Positions 43,077 through 52,242 of a stretch of DNA of 64,000 bases are shown piece after piece. The notes beneath the pieces were generated by a model. That model was not told the DNA's origin and ran no database searches. It saw only the letters and a list, made by a program, of their open reading frames with translations. This DNA is from MPNO01 sp965205995. Its GTDB lineage: Bacteria > Pseudomonadota > Alphaproteobacteria > MPNO01. The position numbers and the translations under genes are program-made. The DNA lies in NCBI GenBank assembly GCA_965205995.1, contig OZ242200.1, positions 1,054,001 through 1,118,000 on the forward strand. The letters are read 5' to 3'. Numbering within the stretch: position 1 is the first letter of the stretch; every line of letters begins with the position of its first letter.

Positions 43077-44900
43077 CTATTTAAGCTGGGTGTGGACGTC
43101 GACCAGGGCGACCCCGCCTTTCGCCACCTCGGCCACCGCATCCCGGAACGCGCCGGCCAGATCGGCCGGATCGGCGATCGGACCCGCGCCCCAGGCGCCG
43201 TAGCCGCGCGCGATCGCCGCGTAATCGGGTTCCGGGGCGACCATGCGCTGGCCGATCCAGGCGTTGTCGACCGGGCGTCCGCGTGCCTCGGCGAGCGCGA
43301 TCTGATGCTCCTCGTCATTGCCGAACGAGGTGTTGTTGTGCAGCACGATCAGGCACGGGATCCGGTAATGCGCCGCCGTCCATAGCGCCGACGGGTTCAT
43401 CGTGAAGTCGCCGTCGCCGAGGATGGCGAGGGGGAATTTGCCGCTGCGGCGCAGCGCCAGCGCGGCGCCCACGACCCCGCCCGGCCCGTAGCCGACACCG
43501 CCGCCGCCGTTATGGCCGAGCAAACACCCGGCGCCCGGGAAATCCCAGATCCCCTCGTACCAGCAGCGTCCGTTGCGGGCGACCAGGACCCAGTCCCGGC
43601 TGCGCACCGCCTGCCACAGCTCGCCCATCATCCGGGGGACCGAGATCGGCACCGCGTCCCAGTCCCGCTCCACCCGCTCGCGCTGGGCGCTGCGCAGCTT
43701 TTCGTGCCGTTCGCCGAGATCCTCGCGGCGCTCCTGGGCACGCCTGTACCAGCCCGGCTCGCCCTTCGCGCGGCGCTCGATCTCGGCCACCAGCTGGTCG
43801 AGCCCGTGCAGCGGTTCGGCGAGCAGCTGGACGTCCAGCGGGGCGAGGCCGCCGCCCGCGTTCGACCAGTGGTCGACGCCGAGATCGTTGACCGAAAGGT
43901 CGATCACCTTGCGCGAGCCGGTGGTCGCGTTGCGCGTATCGCCGCGCGCCCCGGCATAGCCGCCGACCAGCGCGGTCAAGTCGGGGCAGTCGATGCCGAG
44001 CACGACGTCGGATTCGCTGCGGATCGGGTTGGGCGGCGATCGGTAACCGCCGTTCAGGTTCTGCGGATGGGCGGTCGGGACGCAGACGATGTCGGTGCCG
44101 TCCTGGTAGGCCGCGCCCAGCAACTCGATCAGCCTGACCAAAGGCGGTCCCGCCTCCGCGCGGCGGCCGAACCGGCCGCCGAAGACCAGCGGCATCGACG
44201 CCCCGGTCAGCAGCTCCGCCGCCGCGGCGATCTCGGACTCGGCGGCGGCGATCGGCGGCGCCGCGCGGTAGCGCGGCAGGCCGACATCGGGGAGCGCCGG
44301 AGCCTCGCCGAGCCGCGCCTCCTGAAGCCCCGCATCGATGGAAACATAGGTCGGGCGCTGCGGCGCGCTCTCGGCGATGCGGCGCGCCCGCAGCACCGAT
44401 TCGAACAACGCTTTCAGCGTCACCGGTTCATCGGTCCACTTGGTGTAGGGCCGCACCGATTCGCACTGGGTGTTGGCCGAATGAAGCCAGTCGATGGCGC
44501 GGCGGTCGGCCGGGTCGGCCGGACCGGACCCGCCCAGCACCAGGATCGGCACCTCGTCCGCCCAGGCGTTGTAGAACGCCATCATCGCGTGCTGCAGCCC
44601 GACCAGGTCGTGGAGGATGACCAGGCTCGCCTTGCCGGTGACCTTGCTGTAGCCCTGCGCCATGTGGAGCGCGATCTCCTCGGCGCCGCACAGGATGATC
44701 TCGGGACCGGCGTTCTGGGTGTGGTTCACCAGCGAATCGTGCAGCCCGCGAAAGCTCGACCCGGGGGTGAGCATGACGTGCTCGAACCCCATCGCCTGGA
44801 GCAGATCGCATATCCGGTCGGAGCCGTATTCGGGCTCCGCCCGGTTGTGCGGCAGATTGACCGGAACCTCGGAAGCGAAACGATCTGCGCGCTGGTCCAT
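43077..44900 (-). CDS. Thiamine diphosphate-dependent enzyme (acetolactate synthase/decarboxylase-like)
   Basis: This 607-residue protein from ATG 44900 has GAGGAGA upstream. The N-terminal Pyr domain has TPGSSFRGLHD and the catalytic Glu74/75 in CGAEEIALHMAQGYSKVTG. The central domain carries AAELLTGASMPLVFGGRFG. The PP domain has the ThDP motif GDGDFTMNPSALWTAAHYRIPCLIVLHNN, with GDG and NN about 27 apart. It looks like a decarboxylase or carboligase of 2-keto acids in catabolism. It diverges from a RidA gene with a 125-nt gap. Confidence 0.82.
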   Translation of the reverse strand: MDQRADRFASEVPVNLPHNRAEPEYGSDRICDLLQAMGFEHVMLTPGSSFRGLHDSLVNHTQNAGPEIILCGAEEIALHMAQGYSKVTGKASLVILHDLVGLQHAMMAFYNAWADEVPILVLGGSGPADPADRRAIDWLHSANTQCESVRPYTKWTDEPVTLKALFESVLRARRIAESAPQRPTYVSIDAGLQEARLGEAPALPDVGLPRYRAAPPIAAAESEIAAAAELLTGASMPLVFGGRFGRRAEAGPPLVRLIELLGAAYQDGTDIVCVPTAHPQNLNGGYRSPPNPIRSESDVVLGIDCPDLTALVGGYAGARGDTRNATTGSRKVIDLSVNDLGVDHWSNAGGGLAPLDVQLLAEPLHGLDQLVAEIERRAKGEPGWYRRAQERREDLGERHEKLRSAQRERVERDWDAVPISVPRMMGELWQAVRSRDWVLVARNGRCWYEGIWDFPGAGCLLGHNGGGGVGYGPGGVVGAALALRRSGKFPLAILGDGDFTMNPSALWTAAHYRIPCLIVLHNNTSFGNDEEHQIALAEARGRPVDNAWIGQRMVAPEPDYAAIARGYGAWGAGPIADPADLAGAFRDAVAEVAKGGVALVDVHTQLK

Positions 44901-45025
44901 TGCCGTCTCCTCTCTCGGGACGGCGCCAGTTTGGCGGGGCGTCCACGGGCTGCCAAGCGGGCGGCGCATCCCATATAGTTCGGATCGACCGCCCGGCGGC
45001 AGACGGGCGAGGAAGGGAGTCGAGG

Positions 45026-45451
45026 ATGGCGAAATCGATCGAGCACGTGCACTGGCCCGACGCGCCGGACATGTGGATGCCTTACGCCCCCGCAATCACC
45101 GTCACCGGCGGCAAGACGGTGTACCTCGCCGGGGTGACGGCGGCGCCGGTTTACCACCACCACCCGCACCGCCCGGAAGAGTTCGACACCATGCCGACCG
45201 ACATGGAGGGCCAGTCGCGCGCGGCCCTCGACCAGCTCAGGCGCGGCCTCGAGGCGGTGGGCGCCGATTTCTCCGACATCGTCAGCGCCAACCGCTTCGT
45301 GACCGACCTGGCGGACCAGGATTCGCTGAACAAGGTGTGGGCGGAGTATTTCGGCGACAACAAGCCGACGACCACCACCGTCCAGGTGGTCGCGCTCGCC
45401 ACCGACCCGCGCTGCCTGGTCGAGATCAACGCGATCGCGGTGGTCGACTGA
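45026..45451 (+). CDS. RidA-family protein
   Basis: This 141-residue RidA homologue has KTVYLAGVTAAPVYHHHPHRPEEF, QLRRGLEAVGADFSDIVSANRFVTDL and the final VEINAIAVVD. The usual catalytic Arg position in the late segment is in TDPRCLVEIN. The AGGAAGGGAG leader favours ATG 45026. It diverges from the ThDP-enzyme gene. RidA members remove reactive enamines, so it may protect or serve that enzyme. Confidence 0.8.
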   Translation: MAKSIEHVHWPDAPDMWMPYAPAITVTGGKTVYLAGVTAAPVYHHHPHRPEEFDTMPTDMEGQSRAALDQLRRGLEAVGADFSDIVSANRFVTDLADQDSLNKVWAEYFGDNKPTTTTVQVVALATDPRCLVEINAIAVVD

Positions 45452-45455
45452 GGGG

Positions 45456-46154
45456 ATGACGGCGGAAAGCCCGATCGTTCCCTATGGCTGCGCGCGCTGG
45501 CGGGAAGGCTGGATCGCGCGAGGACCCGACGGCCGGTTGCGATGCTCGGTTCCGCATGTCGTCGTCAACGACCCGGCCGAACCGCTCCGCCTGCAGGACG
45601 GCCAGTACGCGATCCCGGCCCCCCGACGCGGCACCGCCGGGGAAGAGCTGCGCCAGATCGAGGACGACGCCCTGTCGCGTGCCGACCCGTGGTCGAAGCC
45701 GCAGGCGGCATTCCTGCGGCGCTACTTCGCGCATATCCGCCGCCGGGTGGATGACGAGGCCGAAACATTGCGCGCGCGGCTCGGATCGCTGGGCTCGCTG
45801 TTCGACTACCGGGCCTTCGTCTTCGCCGCGCCGCGCCCGCTGCCGCGCGCCTTCATCCCGGCCGAGGGCGGCATGATCCGCTGCGACTGCGCCTTCTGGA
45901 TCGGCGGCTCCGCGCTGGCGATCGAGATCGAGGGCCGAGGCGCGCCACACCCCCGGCGCGAAGGAGAACTCGCCCGGCTACGCACGGCCGGCGTGGCGGT
46001 CATCCGTTGCCCGCCCGATGCGGAGGTCGGCGCGCTCGACCTCCCGCCCCTCTTCGAGCGCTTCGCGGAGGGGATCGGCATCCCCTCCGGCCCCTTCAAG
46101 GCGCGCGGGATCGAGGCCTATGCCGACCCTCAGATATCGAGTTCGAGCACGTAG
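45456..46154 (+). CDS. Hypothetical protein with PD-(D/E)XK-like nuclease core
   Basis: I do not recognise this 232-residue protein by name. The segment IRCDCAFWIGGSALAIEIEGRG (about 143-164) has the D-x(n)-E-x-E pattern of PD-(D/E)XK/DUF559-like nucleases. It is followed by RREGELARLRTAGVAVIRCP, which resembles the final strand of those folds. It starts 5 nt after the ridA stop and its 3' end overlaps the convergent LVIVD gene by 25 nt. Function unknown. Confidence 0.55.
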   Translation: MTAESPIVPYGCARWREGWIARGPDGRLRCSVPHVVVNDPAEPLRLQDGQYAIPAPRRGTAGEELRQIEDDALSRADPWSKPQAAFLRRYFAHIRRRVDDEAETLRARLGSLGSLFDYRAFVFAAPRPLPRAFIPAEGGMIRCDCAFWIGGSALAIEIEGRGAPHPRREGELARLRTAGVAVIRCPPDAEVGALDLPPLFERFAEGIGIPSGPFKARGIEAYADPQISSSST

Positions 46155-47362
46155 AGCCCGCCGGTGAACCGGTCGACCGTGTAGACCAGCCGGTTCTCGT
46201 CGACGAACACGTCGTTGAGCTGCACCGCGCCGACGCGCGAGCCCTCCGGCGTCGCCGGCACGTAATAGGCGACCTCTTCCGGCCGATAGGGGTCGGAAAC
46301 GTCGTGCACCCGGATGCCGCCGTTGAAATAGGTGCCGAAGATCAACGTGTCCGATGAGAACGAGCCCGGCTGGTTCTCGTGGATGTTGTGCGATCCGTAG
46401 CGCCCGCCGCGCTGGCTGTACTCCTCGACCGGCGGCAGCGGCAGGGTCGAGATCGGCACCGGGTTGGTCTCGTCGCGCCCGTCGAGCACCCAGGTAAGCT
46501 TGGGCCAGTCCCGTCCGGCGTCCAGGATGCATTCGTCGCTGACGATCAGCAATTCGCTGTCGAACAGCGGCAGCACGGTATGGCTGAACCCGTTTTGCGG
46601 CGGGTGCGGGTTCCAATGGCCGACCGGTTTCGGGTTCGCCATGTCGGCGATGTCGAGGATGTAGATCCCGCCGTCGATATAGGCGAGATAGACCCGGTCG
46701 GGACGCTCGGGATAGACGTTGGTGTTGTGCGCCCGGATGCCGATGTCGTATTGCGGATGGCGTTTCGGCGGCGGCGCGTCGTCGCCAACCCGGGTTCCCG
46801 GCACCCACCAGCGGCCCACCTCGACCGGTTTGGTCGGATCGGAGACGTCGATCGAACGGTAGAACTGGGAATCGGCCGGGTGAGTGGGTTCGAAATCGGC
46901 CGCGCCGCCGGAGAAGTGGATGTATTTCCCGTCGGCGAACCAGAGCTGGTGCACCCCCATCGAATGCGGCCCGGAACAGTCGAAGAAGCCGATGGTCCTG
47001 GGCGATTCGGGGGTGCTGACGTCGAACAGCTCGATGCCCGCGGGCTCGAGCCCGAACCCGGGGTCCATGAGGCCGCCCGGGCCCCTCGTCTGATAGGCGA
47101 CCGCCATGATGTCGCCCACCAGGTCGAGCGAGTTGGAGCGCATGTTGTTGTGCGCGAGATCGGTCTGGACGATGACCCTGGGCTTGGCGGGATCGGTGAC
47201 GTCGACGCCGGTGAAATTCTTCGGCGGCCCCTCATGCGCGAGCCACAGGATACGCCGCCCGCCGGAGGCCTCCTGGATCACCATCCCCTCGCCCATGCCG
47301 CCCCAGCCGGCCAGGGGGTCGTGGGCGATCAGCGTCATGTTGCGCGATTCGTCCTGGCTCAT
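46130..47362 (-). CDS. LVIVD-repeat beta-propeller protein
   Basis: This 410-residue protein has repeated blades with the pattern V-D-V-x-DP-x-KP: GVDVTDPAKPRV, LFDVSTPESPRT, SIDVSDPTKPVE, ILDIADMANPKP and VHDVSDPYRPEE. These match LVIVD repeats. No signal peptide is evident. GAGGAGA before ATG 47362 supports this start. The function of such proteins is poorly known. It is 16 nt ahead of the COG0523 GTPase gene and cotranscribed with it. Confidence 0.78.
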   Translation of the reverse strand: MSQDESRNMTLIAHDPLAGWGGMGEGMVIQEASGGRRILWLAHEGPPKNFTGVDVTDPAKPRVIVQTDLAHNNMRSNSLDLVGDIMAVAYQTRGPGGLMDPGFGLEPAGIELFDVSTPESPRTIGFFDCSGPHSMGVHQLWFADGKYIHFSGGAADFEPTHPADSQFYRSIDVSDPTKPVEVGRWWVPGTRVGDDAPPPKRHPQYDIGIRAHNTNVYPERPDRVYLAYIDGGIYILDIADMANPKPVGHWNPHPPQNGFSHTVLPLFDSELLIVSDECILDAGRDWPKLTWVLDGRDETNPVPISTLPLPPVEEYSQRGGRYGSHNIHENQPGSFSSDTLIFGTYFNGGIRVHDVSDPYRPEEVAYYVPATPEGSRVGAVQLNDVFVDENRLVYTVDRFTGGLYVLELDI

Positions 47363-47378
47363 CCTCTCCTCCTTCTCG

Positions 47379-48329
47379 TCACGCCCCCGCGGCATCGAGC
47401 CCGTGCCGGAGATCGAGCCGGTCGATCCCCTCGGCGATGACGACGAGCCGCGTTTCCGCGCGCCCGTCGGGCCATGCTTCGAGCGCCACCGGGGGGTGCA
47501 GCAAATGGTGAATTCCGTTTACCGCGATCGGCCGGTCGTATTCCCGCGTGCGCACCACCCCTTTGATACGCAGCACATCGGCGCCCCTGAGCGCGGTCAG
47601 CGAATCGAGCCAGCGCACAAAACCGGCCCAGCGTAGCGGCCGCTCGACGATCAAACAATGAGCGGCGATCCCGCTATGCGGTTCGTGGCCGCCGTCCTCG
47701 ATCCGCCCGATGACGGGGTTGGCGGGCGCCATCAGCGCTTCGGCATCGACCGTCGCGCCCGGCAGCACCGGGCCGGTCGGGTTGATGCGCGCCACCGTCC
47801 CGGTCAGCGCCGCCTCGGCGCCGGCGTCGGCGATGTCGAGCTTGGTGAGGACGATCCGGTCGGCCGCCGCGATCTGGCGACGCGCCTCGCCGTGACGGCC
47901 GATCTGTTCGGCACCGTTGACCGCATCCACCGTGGTCGTCACGGAGCCGGCCCGAAACCGGCCGATGAGCGCGGGGTCGGTCATCAGGGTCTGCAGGATC
48001 GGGCCGGGATCGGCGAGCCCGGTGGTCTCGACGATGACCCGCGCGAAGGGGGGCACCGCGCCCACCCGCCGCCGCCCGGCGAGGTCGGAGAGCGCGTCGA
48101 CGAGGTCGCCGCGGATCGAGCAGCAAACGCAGCCGCTCTTCAGGATCATCATCTCTTCCGCCGCCTCGGTGATCATCGCGTGATCGACGGCGACCGCGCC
48201 GAACTCGTTGACGATCACCGCGCTGTCGCCGAAGGCGGGCGAGGCGAGAAGCCGGTTGAGCAGCGTCGTCTTGCCGCTGCCGAGGAACCCGGCAAGCACG
48301 TGGACCGGGATTGGGGCCGGCCCGCTCAC
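47379..48329 (-). CDS. COG0523/CobW-type G3E GTPase (metallochaperone)
   Basis: This 316-residue GTPase from GTG 48329 (GTGA overlap with the deacetylase stop) has Walker A GFLGSGKTT at 14-22, VNEFG, and the metal motif GCVCCSIRGDL at 66-76 (CxCC). Further motifs are VIVETTGLADP and VLTKLDIAD. The C-terminal domain (FVRWLDSL, VLRIKGVV) is typical. COG0523 proteins insert Zn, Co or Fe into partner enzymes. Coupling to a metal-dependent hydrolase gene suggests that hydrolase as client; this is inference. Confidence 0.86.
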   Translation of the reverse strand: MSGPAPIPVHVLAGFLGSGKTTLLNRLLASPAFGDSAVIVNEFGAVAVDHAMITEAAEEMMILKSGCVCCSIRGDLVDALSDLAGRRRVGAVPPFARVIVETTGLADPGPILQTLMTDPALIGRFRAGSVTTTVDAVNGAEQIGRHGEARRQIAAADRIVLTKLDIADAGAEAALTGTVARINPTGPVLPGATVDAEALMAPANPVIGRIEDGGHEPHSGIAAHCLIVERPLRWAGFVRWLDSLTALRGADVLRIKGVVRTREYDRPIAVNGIHHLLHPPVALEAWPDGRAETRLVVIAEGIDRLDLRHGLDAAGA

Positions 48330-49165
48330 TCCAGAAAGGCCAGCTCGGCCAGCTGGTCGTGGGTGGTGATCCACACCCGGTCGAGGCGCTTGACCATGTC
48401 GATGGCGGCCTTGAACTCGATCGCCCCGGCCGGCCGGCCGAAGACATGGGCGTGCGCCGTGACATCGAGCGTCGCCACCGGGCTGCCGATGTCGTCCCAG
48501 CGGTCGAGGATGCGCGAGAGAGTCCGCGTGAACGCCTCCGGTTCGTGGCCGTAGCGCATGGTGATCGGAAGGTCGTTGACCTCCATCGTGAACGGAACGC
48601 AGGCGAGCGGCCCTTCCGCGGTCTGGGTCAGATAGGGCAGGTCGGCGTCGAACGTGTCCGCGGTCCAGCGGAAACCGTGCTTGGCGAGCAGTTCCCGGGT
48701 GTTCTCGCTGCTGGTTCCGCGCGGGCTGATGAACCCCTCCGGGCGCTTGCGGATGCAGGCTTCGAAAGCCTCGATCCCGCGGACGAGATCGGCTTCCTCG
48801 GTTTCGCGGTCCTGGTAGACGGGAAGGATGTTCTGGGCCCATGCGTGCGCGCCGATGGCGTGCCCGTCGCCGTCGATGCGCCGCAGCAGCTCCGGCCAGC
48901 GTTCGGCGATGATGCCGCTGGCATAGGCGGTGCACGGGATGCCGGCCCCGGCGACGATGTCGAGCAGCCGCCACGCGCCCTCGGTCATGCCGTAGCGCGC
49001 CCATGACCGCGCCTGGGTGTCGAGCACGCCGGCCTTGATCGGATTGCCCATGGGCCCGACGCCGGGGGCGGCGTCATCGGTCCAGGCCTCGCACATGACA
49101 TGGAAGGAAACCGCGATCCTGCGGCCCGCGGGCCAGCCTCGCGGCGGCTCGGTTCTTGCCATCAT
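48326..49165 (-). CDS. Polysaccharide deacetylase-fold hydrolase (allantoinase PuuE-like branch)
   Basis: This 279-residue NodB-homology protein resembles the PuuE/HpPgdA branch rather than true chitin deacetylases: RIAVSFHVMCEAWTDDA, GAHAWAQNILPVYQDRETEEADLVRGIEAF, FISPRGTSSENT, and the ending RLDRVWITTHDQLAELAF. PuuE is a metal-independent allantoinase in some bacteria. Given the ureide genes at 52-58 kb an allantoinase or related amide hydrolase is possible. The substrate cannot be fixed from sequence. Confidence 0.75.
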   Translation of the reverse strand: MMARTEPPRGWPAGRRIAVSFHVMCEAWTDDAAPGVGPMGNPIKAGVLDTQARSWARYGMTEGAWRLLDIVAGAGIPCTAYASGIIAERWPELLRRIDGDGHAIGAHAWAQNILPVYQDRETEEADLVRGIEAFEACIRKRPEGFISPRGTSSENTRELLAKHGFRWTADTFDADLPYLTQTAEGPLACVPFTMEVNDLPITMRYGHEPEAFTRTLSRILDRWDDIGSPVATLDVTAHAHVFGRPAGAIEFKAAIDMVKRLDRVWITTHDQLAELAFLE

Positions 49166-49227
49166 CAGCCCCCTCTCGGCTTCGCCCTATTCTTTCACCC
49201 CGGCGCCCCGGGACCAAGCCGGGGCAG

Positions 49228-50625
49228 TCAGATCAGCCACCACGCGGCCAGGCCGAGAAAGGCGAGGAAGGCGATCGCGTCGGTGATCGTCGTCAGCAGC
49301 ACGCCCGAGGCGATCGCCGGGTCGATCGCGGTTCGCGACAGGCAGAACGGGATCGCCGTGCCGGCGAGCCCGGCGATCACCATGGTGACCGCCATCGCCG
49401 CGGCCATCACCAGGCCGATCGAGGTTTCGCCCGACCAGACCCAGGCGACGACGCCGACGATCAGCGCGAACAGCACGCCGTTCAGGAGGCCGACGAGCCC
49501 TTCCTTCGACAGCACCCGCCAGGCATTGGCCGAGGTCAGATCGCGCATGGCGATCGCCCGCACCGCGACGGTCAGGGATTGGGTGCCGGCGTTCCCGCCC
49601 ATCGAGGCGGCGATCGGCATCAGCACCGCGAGAATGACGATCTGCTCGATCGTCGCCTCGAACATCCAGATCACGACGGAGGCGAGGATCGCCGTCACCA
49701 GGTTGACGAAGAGCCAGGAAAACCGGGCTTTCCCGGTGTCGATCACGGCCTCGTAGATATCCGTCTCCGAGACGCCGCCGAGGCGCATCAGGTCTTCTTC
49801 CACCTCCTCATGGATGACATCGACAATGTCATCGACGGTGATCACCCCGATCAGCCGACCGCCCCCGTCGACCACGGGAGCGGAGACCAGATTCATCTGC
49901 GCGAAGGCGTAGGCGACCTCTTCCTGGTCCATGCCGACGGGAACGGTCACCACCTCGCCGCGCGACAGCTCCTTCATCGGCACCGGACGCCTTGTGCGGA
50001 GCACATGGCTCAGACCGACGACGCCGACCGGGCGGTGGCCCGGATCGACCACGAAGATGTCGTAGAAATCGTTCGGCAGGTTGTCGGCCTCGCGCAGGAA
50101 GTCGATGGTCTCGCCGACGGTCCAGAAGGTCGGCACCGCGACGAGGTCGCGCTGCATCAGCCGTCCCGCGCTGTCCTCGGGATAGGCCAGCCCCCGTTCC
50201 AGCGCATTGCGCAGCGCGTCGGGGATCGCCTGCATCACCTGGCGCTGCTGGGCCTCGTCGAGCGAGGAGATCAGCAACAGCGCATCGTCGGATTCGAGCC
50301 CGGCGATCGCGCCCGCCAGACGTTGGGTGCCGAGATGCGCCACGATGTCCCCGAACACCGCGTCGTCGAGTTCGGGCAGGATCTCGGGCGGGAAGTCGGG
50401 TCCCAGAACGTCGACCGCCCTGGCGCGGTGATCGGGGTTGAGCTGTTCCAGGAGATCGGCGATCTCGGCGAAATGGAGCGACCCGACAAGCTCCGCCGCG
50501 TCCTCGGTTCGGTCGGACTCGAGCGCATCGATAACCGCGCGCACGACCGCGGGGTCGAGGCCGATCGGCTCGCGGAGCACCGTGGCATCGCCACCCTCCG
50601 CCGCCACGTCGCGCGACTGGATCAT
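49228..50625 (-). CDS. mgtE: Magnesium transporter MgtE
   Basis: This 465-residue MgtE has an N-terminal superhelical domain (about 30-140, LHFAEIADLLEQLNPDHRA), a CBS pair (about 145-265, ending DDIVDVIHEEVEEDL), and five transmembrane helices including the selectivity region PIAASMGGNAGTQSLTVAVRAIA. It is a gated Mg2+ channel. GGAGG before ATG 50625 selects this start. Confidence 0.95.
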   Translation of the reverse strand: MIQSRDVAAEGGDATVLREPIGLDPAVVRAVIDALESDRTEDAAELVGSLHFAEIADLLEQLNPDHRARAVDVLGPDFPPEILPELDDAVFGDIVAHLGTQRLAGAIAGLESDDALLLISSLDEAQQRQVMQAIPDALRNALERGLAYPEDSAGRLMQRDLVAVPTFWTVGETIDFLREADNLPNDFYDIFVVDPGHRPVGVVGLSHVLRTRRPVPMKELSRGEVVTVPVGMDQEEVAYAFAQMNLVSAPVVDGGGRLIGVITVDDIVDVIHEEVEEDLMRLGGVSETDIYEAVIDTGKARFSWLFVNLVTAILASVVIWMFEATIEQIVILAVLMPIAASMGGNAGTQSLTVAVRAIAMRDLTSANAWRVLSKEGLVGLLNGVLFALIVGVVAWVWSGETSIGLVMAAAMAVTMVIAGLAGTAIPFCLSRTAIDPAIASGVLLTTITDAIAFLAFLGLAAWWLI

Positions 50626-50662
50626 GTCAGCCTCCGAAGGGCCCCGATGCCGGAAACGGAAC

Positions 50663-50689
50663 GGGCCCGCCCATCGATTGGGCGGGCCC
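50663..50689 (-). terminator. Hairpin between tRNA-Leu and mgtE
   Basis: GGGCCCGCCC (50663-50672) pairs perfectly with GGGCGGGCCC (50680-50689) around a 7-nt loop. It lies 7 nt past the tRNA 3' end. No long U-tract follows, so it may be a 3'-processing or partial terminator signal for the tRNA transcript. Confidence 0.5.
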
Positions 50690-50696
50690 TGCGAGA

Positions 50697-50783
50697 TGGT
50701 GCGGTCGAGAAGACTCGAACTTCCACGGGATTGCTCCCACAGCGACCTCAACGCTGCGCGTCTACCAGTTCCGCCACGACCGC
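50697..50783 (-). tRNA. tRNA-Leu (GAG)
   Basis: The minus strand folds as a class II tRNA. The acceptor stem GCGGTCG pairs with CGACCGC, the D-arm is GCGGAACTGGTAGACGC, and the anticodon stem CAGCG/CGCTG encloses the loop TTGAGGT (anticodon GAG). A long variable arm (GGGA-GCAA-TCCC) and a T-arm with TTCGAGT follow. CCA is encoded (50697-50699). Confidence 0.97.
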
Positions 50784-50879
50784 ATAGCTGTTGGACTTGG
50801 GCCAATCGATGGCCAAATTACCCGGAGCGGACATAGCAAAATGCTGTGCCCGCCGCAAGGCATCCGGCAGGGGTCGCCG

Positions 50880-51554
50880 ATGACAATCGAGTGGGTGGTG
50901 GAACCGGGGCTGCAGCCCTATGCGGACGCGGTGCGGAGGATGGAGGAACGGGTTGCCGCCATCCGCGCCGGAACCGCCGGGGAGCTCGCCTGGCTGGTGG
51001 AGCATCCCCCGCTCTATACCGCCGGCACCTCCGCGCGGCCGGGCGATCTGCTCGCGCCCGGGCTCTTTCCGGTCCACCGCAGCGGGCGCGGCGGCGAATT
51101 CACCTATCACGGCCCGGGCCAGCGCGTGGTCTATCTGATGCTCGACCTCGCCCCGCGCGGGCGCGACGTGCGCCGTTTCGTGCGCTCGGTCGAAGCGTGG
51201 CTGATCGCCACCCTCGCCGGGCTCGGGGTTCGCGGGGAGCGCCGCGAGGGCCGTGTCGGAATCTGGGTGGAGCGGCCGGGCGGCGAGGCCAAGATCGCCG
51301 CCATCGGCCTTCGGCTGCGACACTGGATCAGCTATCACGGCGTGTCGCTGAACGTCGCTCCCGACCTCTCGCATTACGACGGGATCGTTCCCTGCGGCAT
51401 CGGCGAGCACGGGGTGACCTCACTCGCCGAACTCGGCATCGCGGCCTCGATGGACGAGGTGGACGACGCGCTGATGCGTCACTTCGCGGCGGCGTTCGGG
51501 GAAACGCCGCGCGAAGCCGTCATGCCGGCGCTCGCGACCGGCAGAGAACGATGA
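50880..51554 (+). CDS. lipB: Lipoyl(octanoyl) transferase
   Basis: LipB of 224 residues. The key motif RGGEFTYHGPGQ is at 70-81. Lys138 (EAKIAAIGLR) and the catalytic Cys172 (GIVPCGI) are present. It moves octanoyl groups from ACP to lipoyl domains. The 3' end overlaps the convergent ATP12 gene by 35 nt. Confidence 0.96.
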   Translation: MTIEWVVEPGLQPYADAVRRMEERVAAIRAGTAGELAWLVEHPPLYTAGTSARPGDLLAPGLFPVHRSGRGGEFTYHGPGQRVVYLMLDLAPRGRDVRRFVRSVEAWLIATLAGLGVRGERREGRVGIWVERPGGEAKIAAIGLRLRHWISYHGVSLNVAPDLSHYDGIVPCGIGEHGVTSLAELGIAASMDEVDDALMRHFAAAFGETPREAVMPALATGRER

Positions 51555-52227
51555 AGCGGTCGGCGGCGGCGAGTTCGCGGCGCAGGACGTCGCTTGCCGC
51601 TTCGGCTTCCTGGTCCTGGCCCCAGCGATCGGCCTGGTAGCTCTCGTCGATTACCGACGCGGCCCAGGCCTCCTCGGCGGTGATCCGTCCCGCCGTCATC
51701 GCCAGCGCCAGGACGATCGAGCCGACCGTTCCGGTGGCGCGCTGAAAGGCCGCCAGCACGAAATCGTCGAACGCGGTCACCGCCTGGCGCAGCGCATCGA
51801 TGGCTTCGCTGGGCTGCGGCGCCGGCATGAGCCCCGTCGTCACCCGCAAGCGGCCGCCGAACTCGTCGGCGATCCAGTCGACCAGCGGGTCCCAGGCCGC
51901 CTCCTGCCGCCGCCGCAATTCCTCCGGCCGTTCGACGCGGTAGCAGACCAGATCGGTCTCCCCGTAGCCGGCGATCTCCGCCACGACCTCCGCCCGCCGC
52001 CGGCCCACGATATCGAGCGCCGTGTTCGCAAGCCTGGTCAGCGGCATCGCCATGGGATCCACCGTCTCTCCCTGGACCGACCATTCCCCGGCAATGGCCT
52101 CGGCGAGCGGGGCGCTCGGCACGACCAGAATCCGCTTTCCCGGCGTCCGCACCGGACGGGCGTCGAGGAACACGCCGAACCCGCCCGCCGCGGGCGCGGA
52201 TCTCGCTTGTCGGTAGAACCGCCCCAA
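51520..52227 (-). CDS. ATP12-family F1-ATPase assembly chaperone
   Basis: This 235-residue ATP12 homologue has RFYRQA, VFLDARPVRTPGKRIL, AIAGEWSVQGETVDPMAMPLTRLANTALD, WDPLVDWIADEFG and the final AWAASVIDESYQADRWG. It starts at TTG 52227; no ATG is in frame at the expected place. ATP12 protects the F1 alpha subunit before assembly, and it is a mark of alphaproteobacteria and mitochondria. It overlaps lipB at its 3' end. Confidence 0.88.
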   Translation of the reverse strand: MGRFYRQARSAPAAGGFGVFLDARPVRTPGKRILVVPSAPLAEAIAGEWSVQGETVDPMAMPLTRLANTALDIVGRRRAEVVAEIAGYGETDLVCYRVERPEELRRRQEAAWDPLVDWIADEFGGRLRVTTGLMPAPQPSEAIDALRQAVTAFDDFVLAAFQRATGTVGSIVLALAMTAGRITAEEAWAASVIDESYQADRWGQDQEAEAASDVLRRELAAADRFIVLCRSRAPA

Positions 52228-52242
52228 TCCCCGCGCCGCTCC

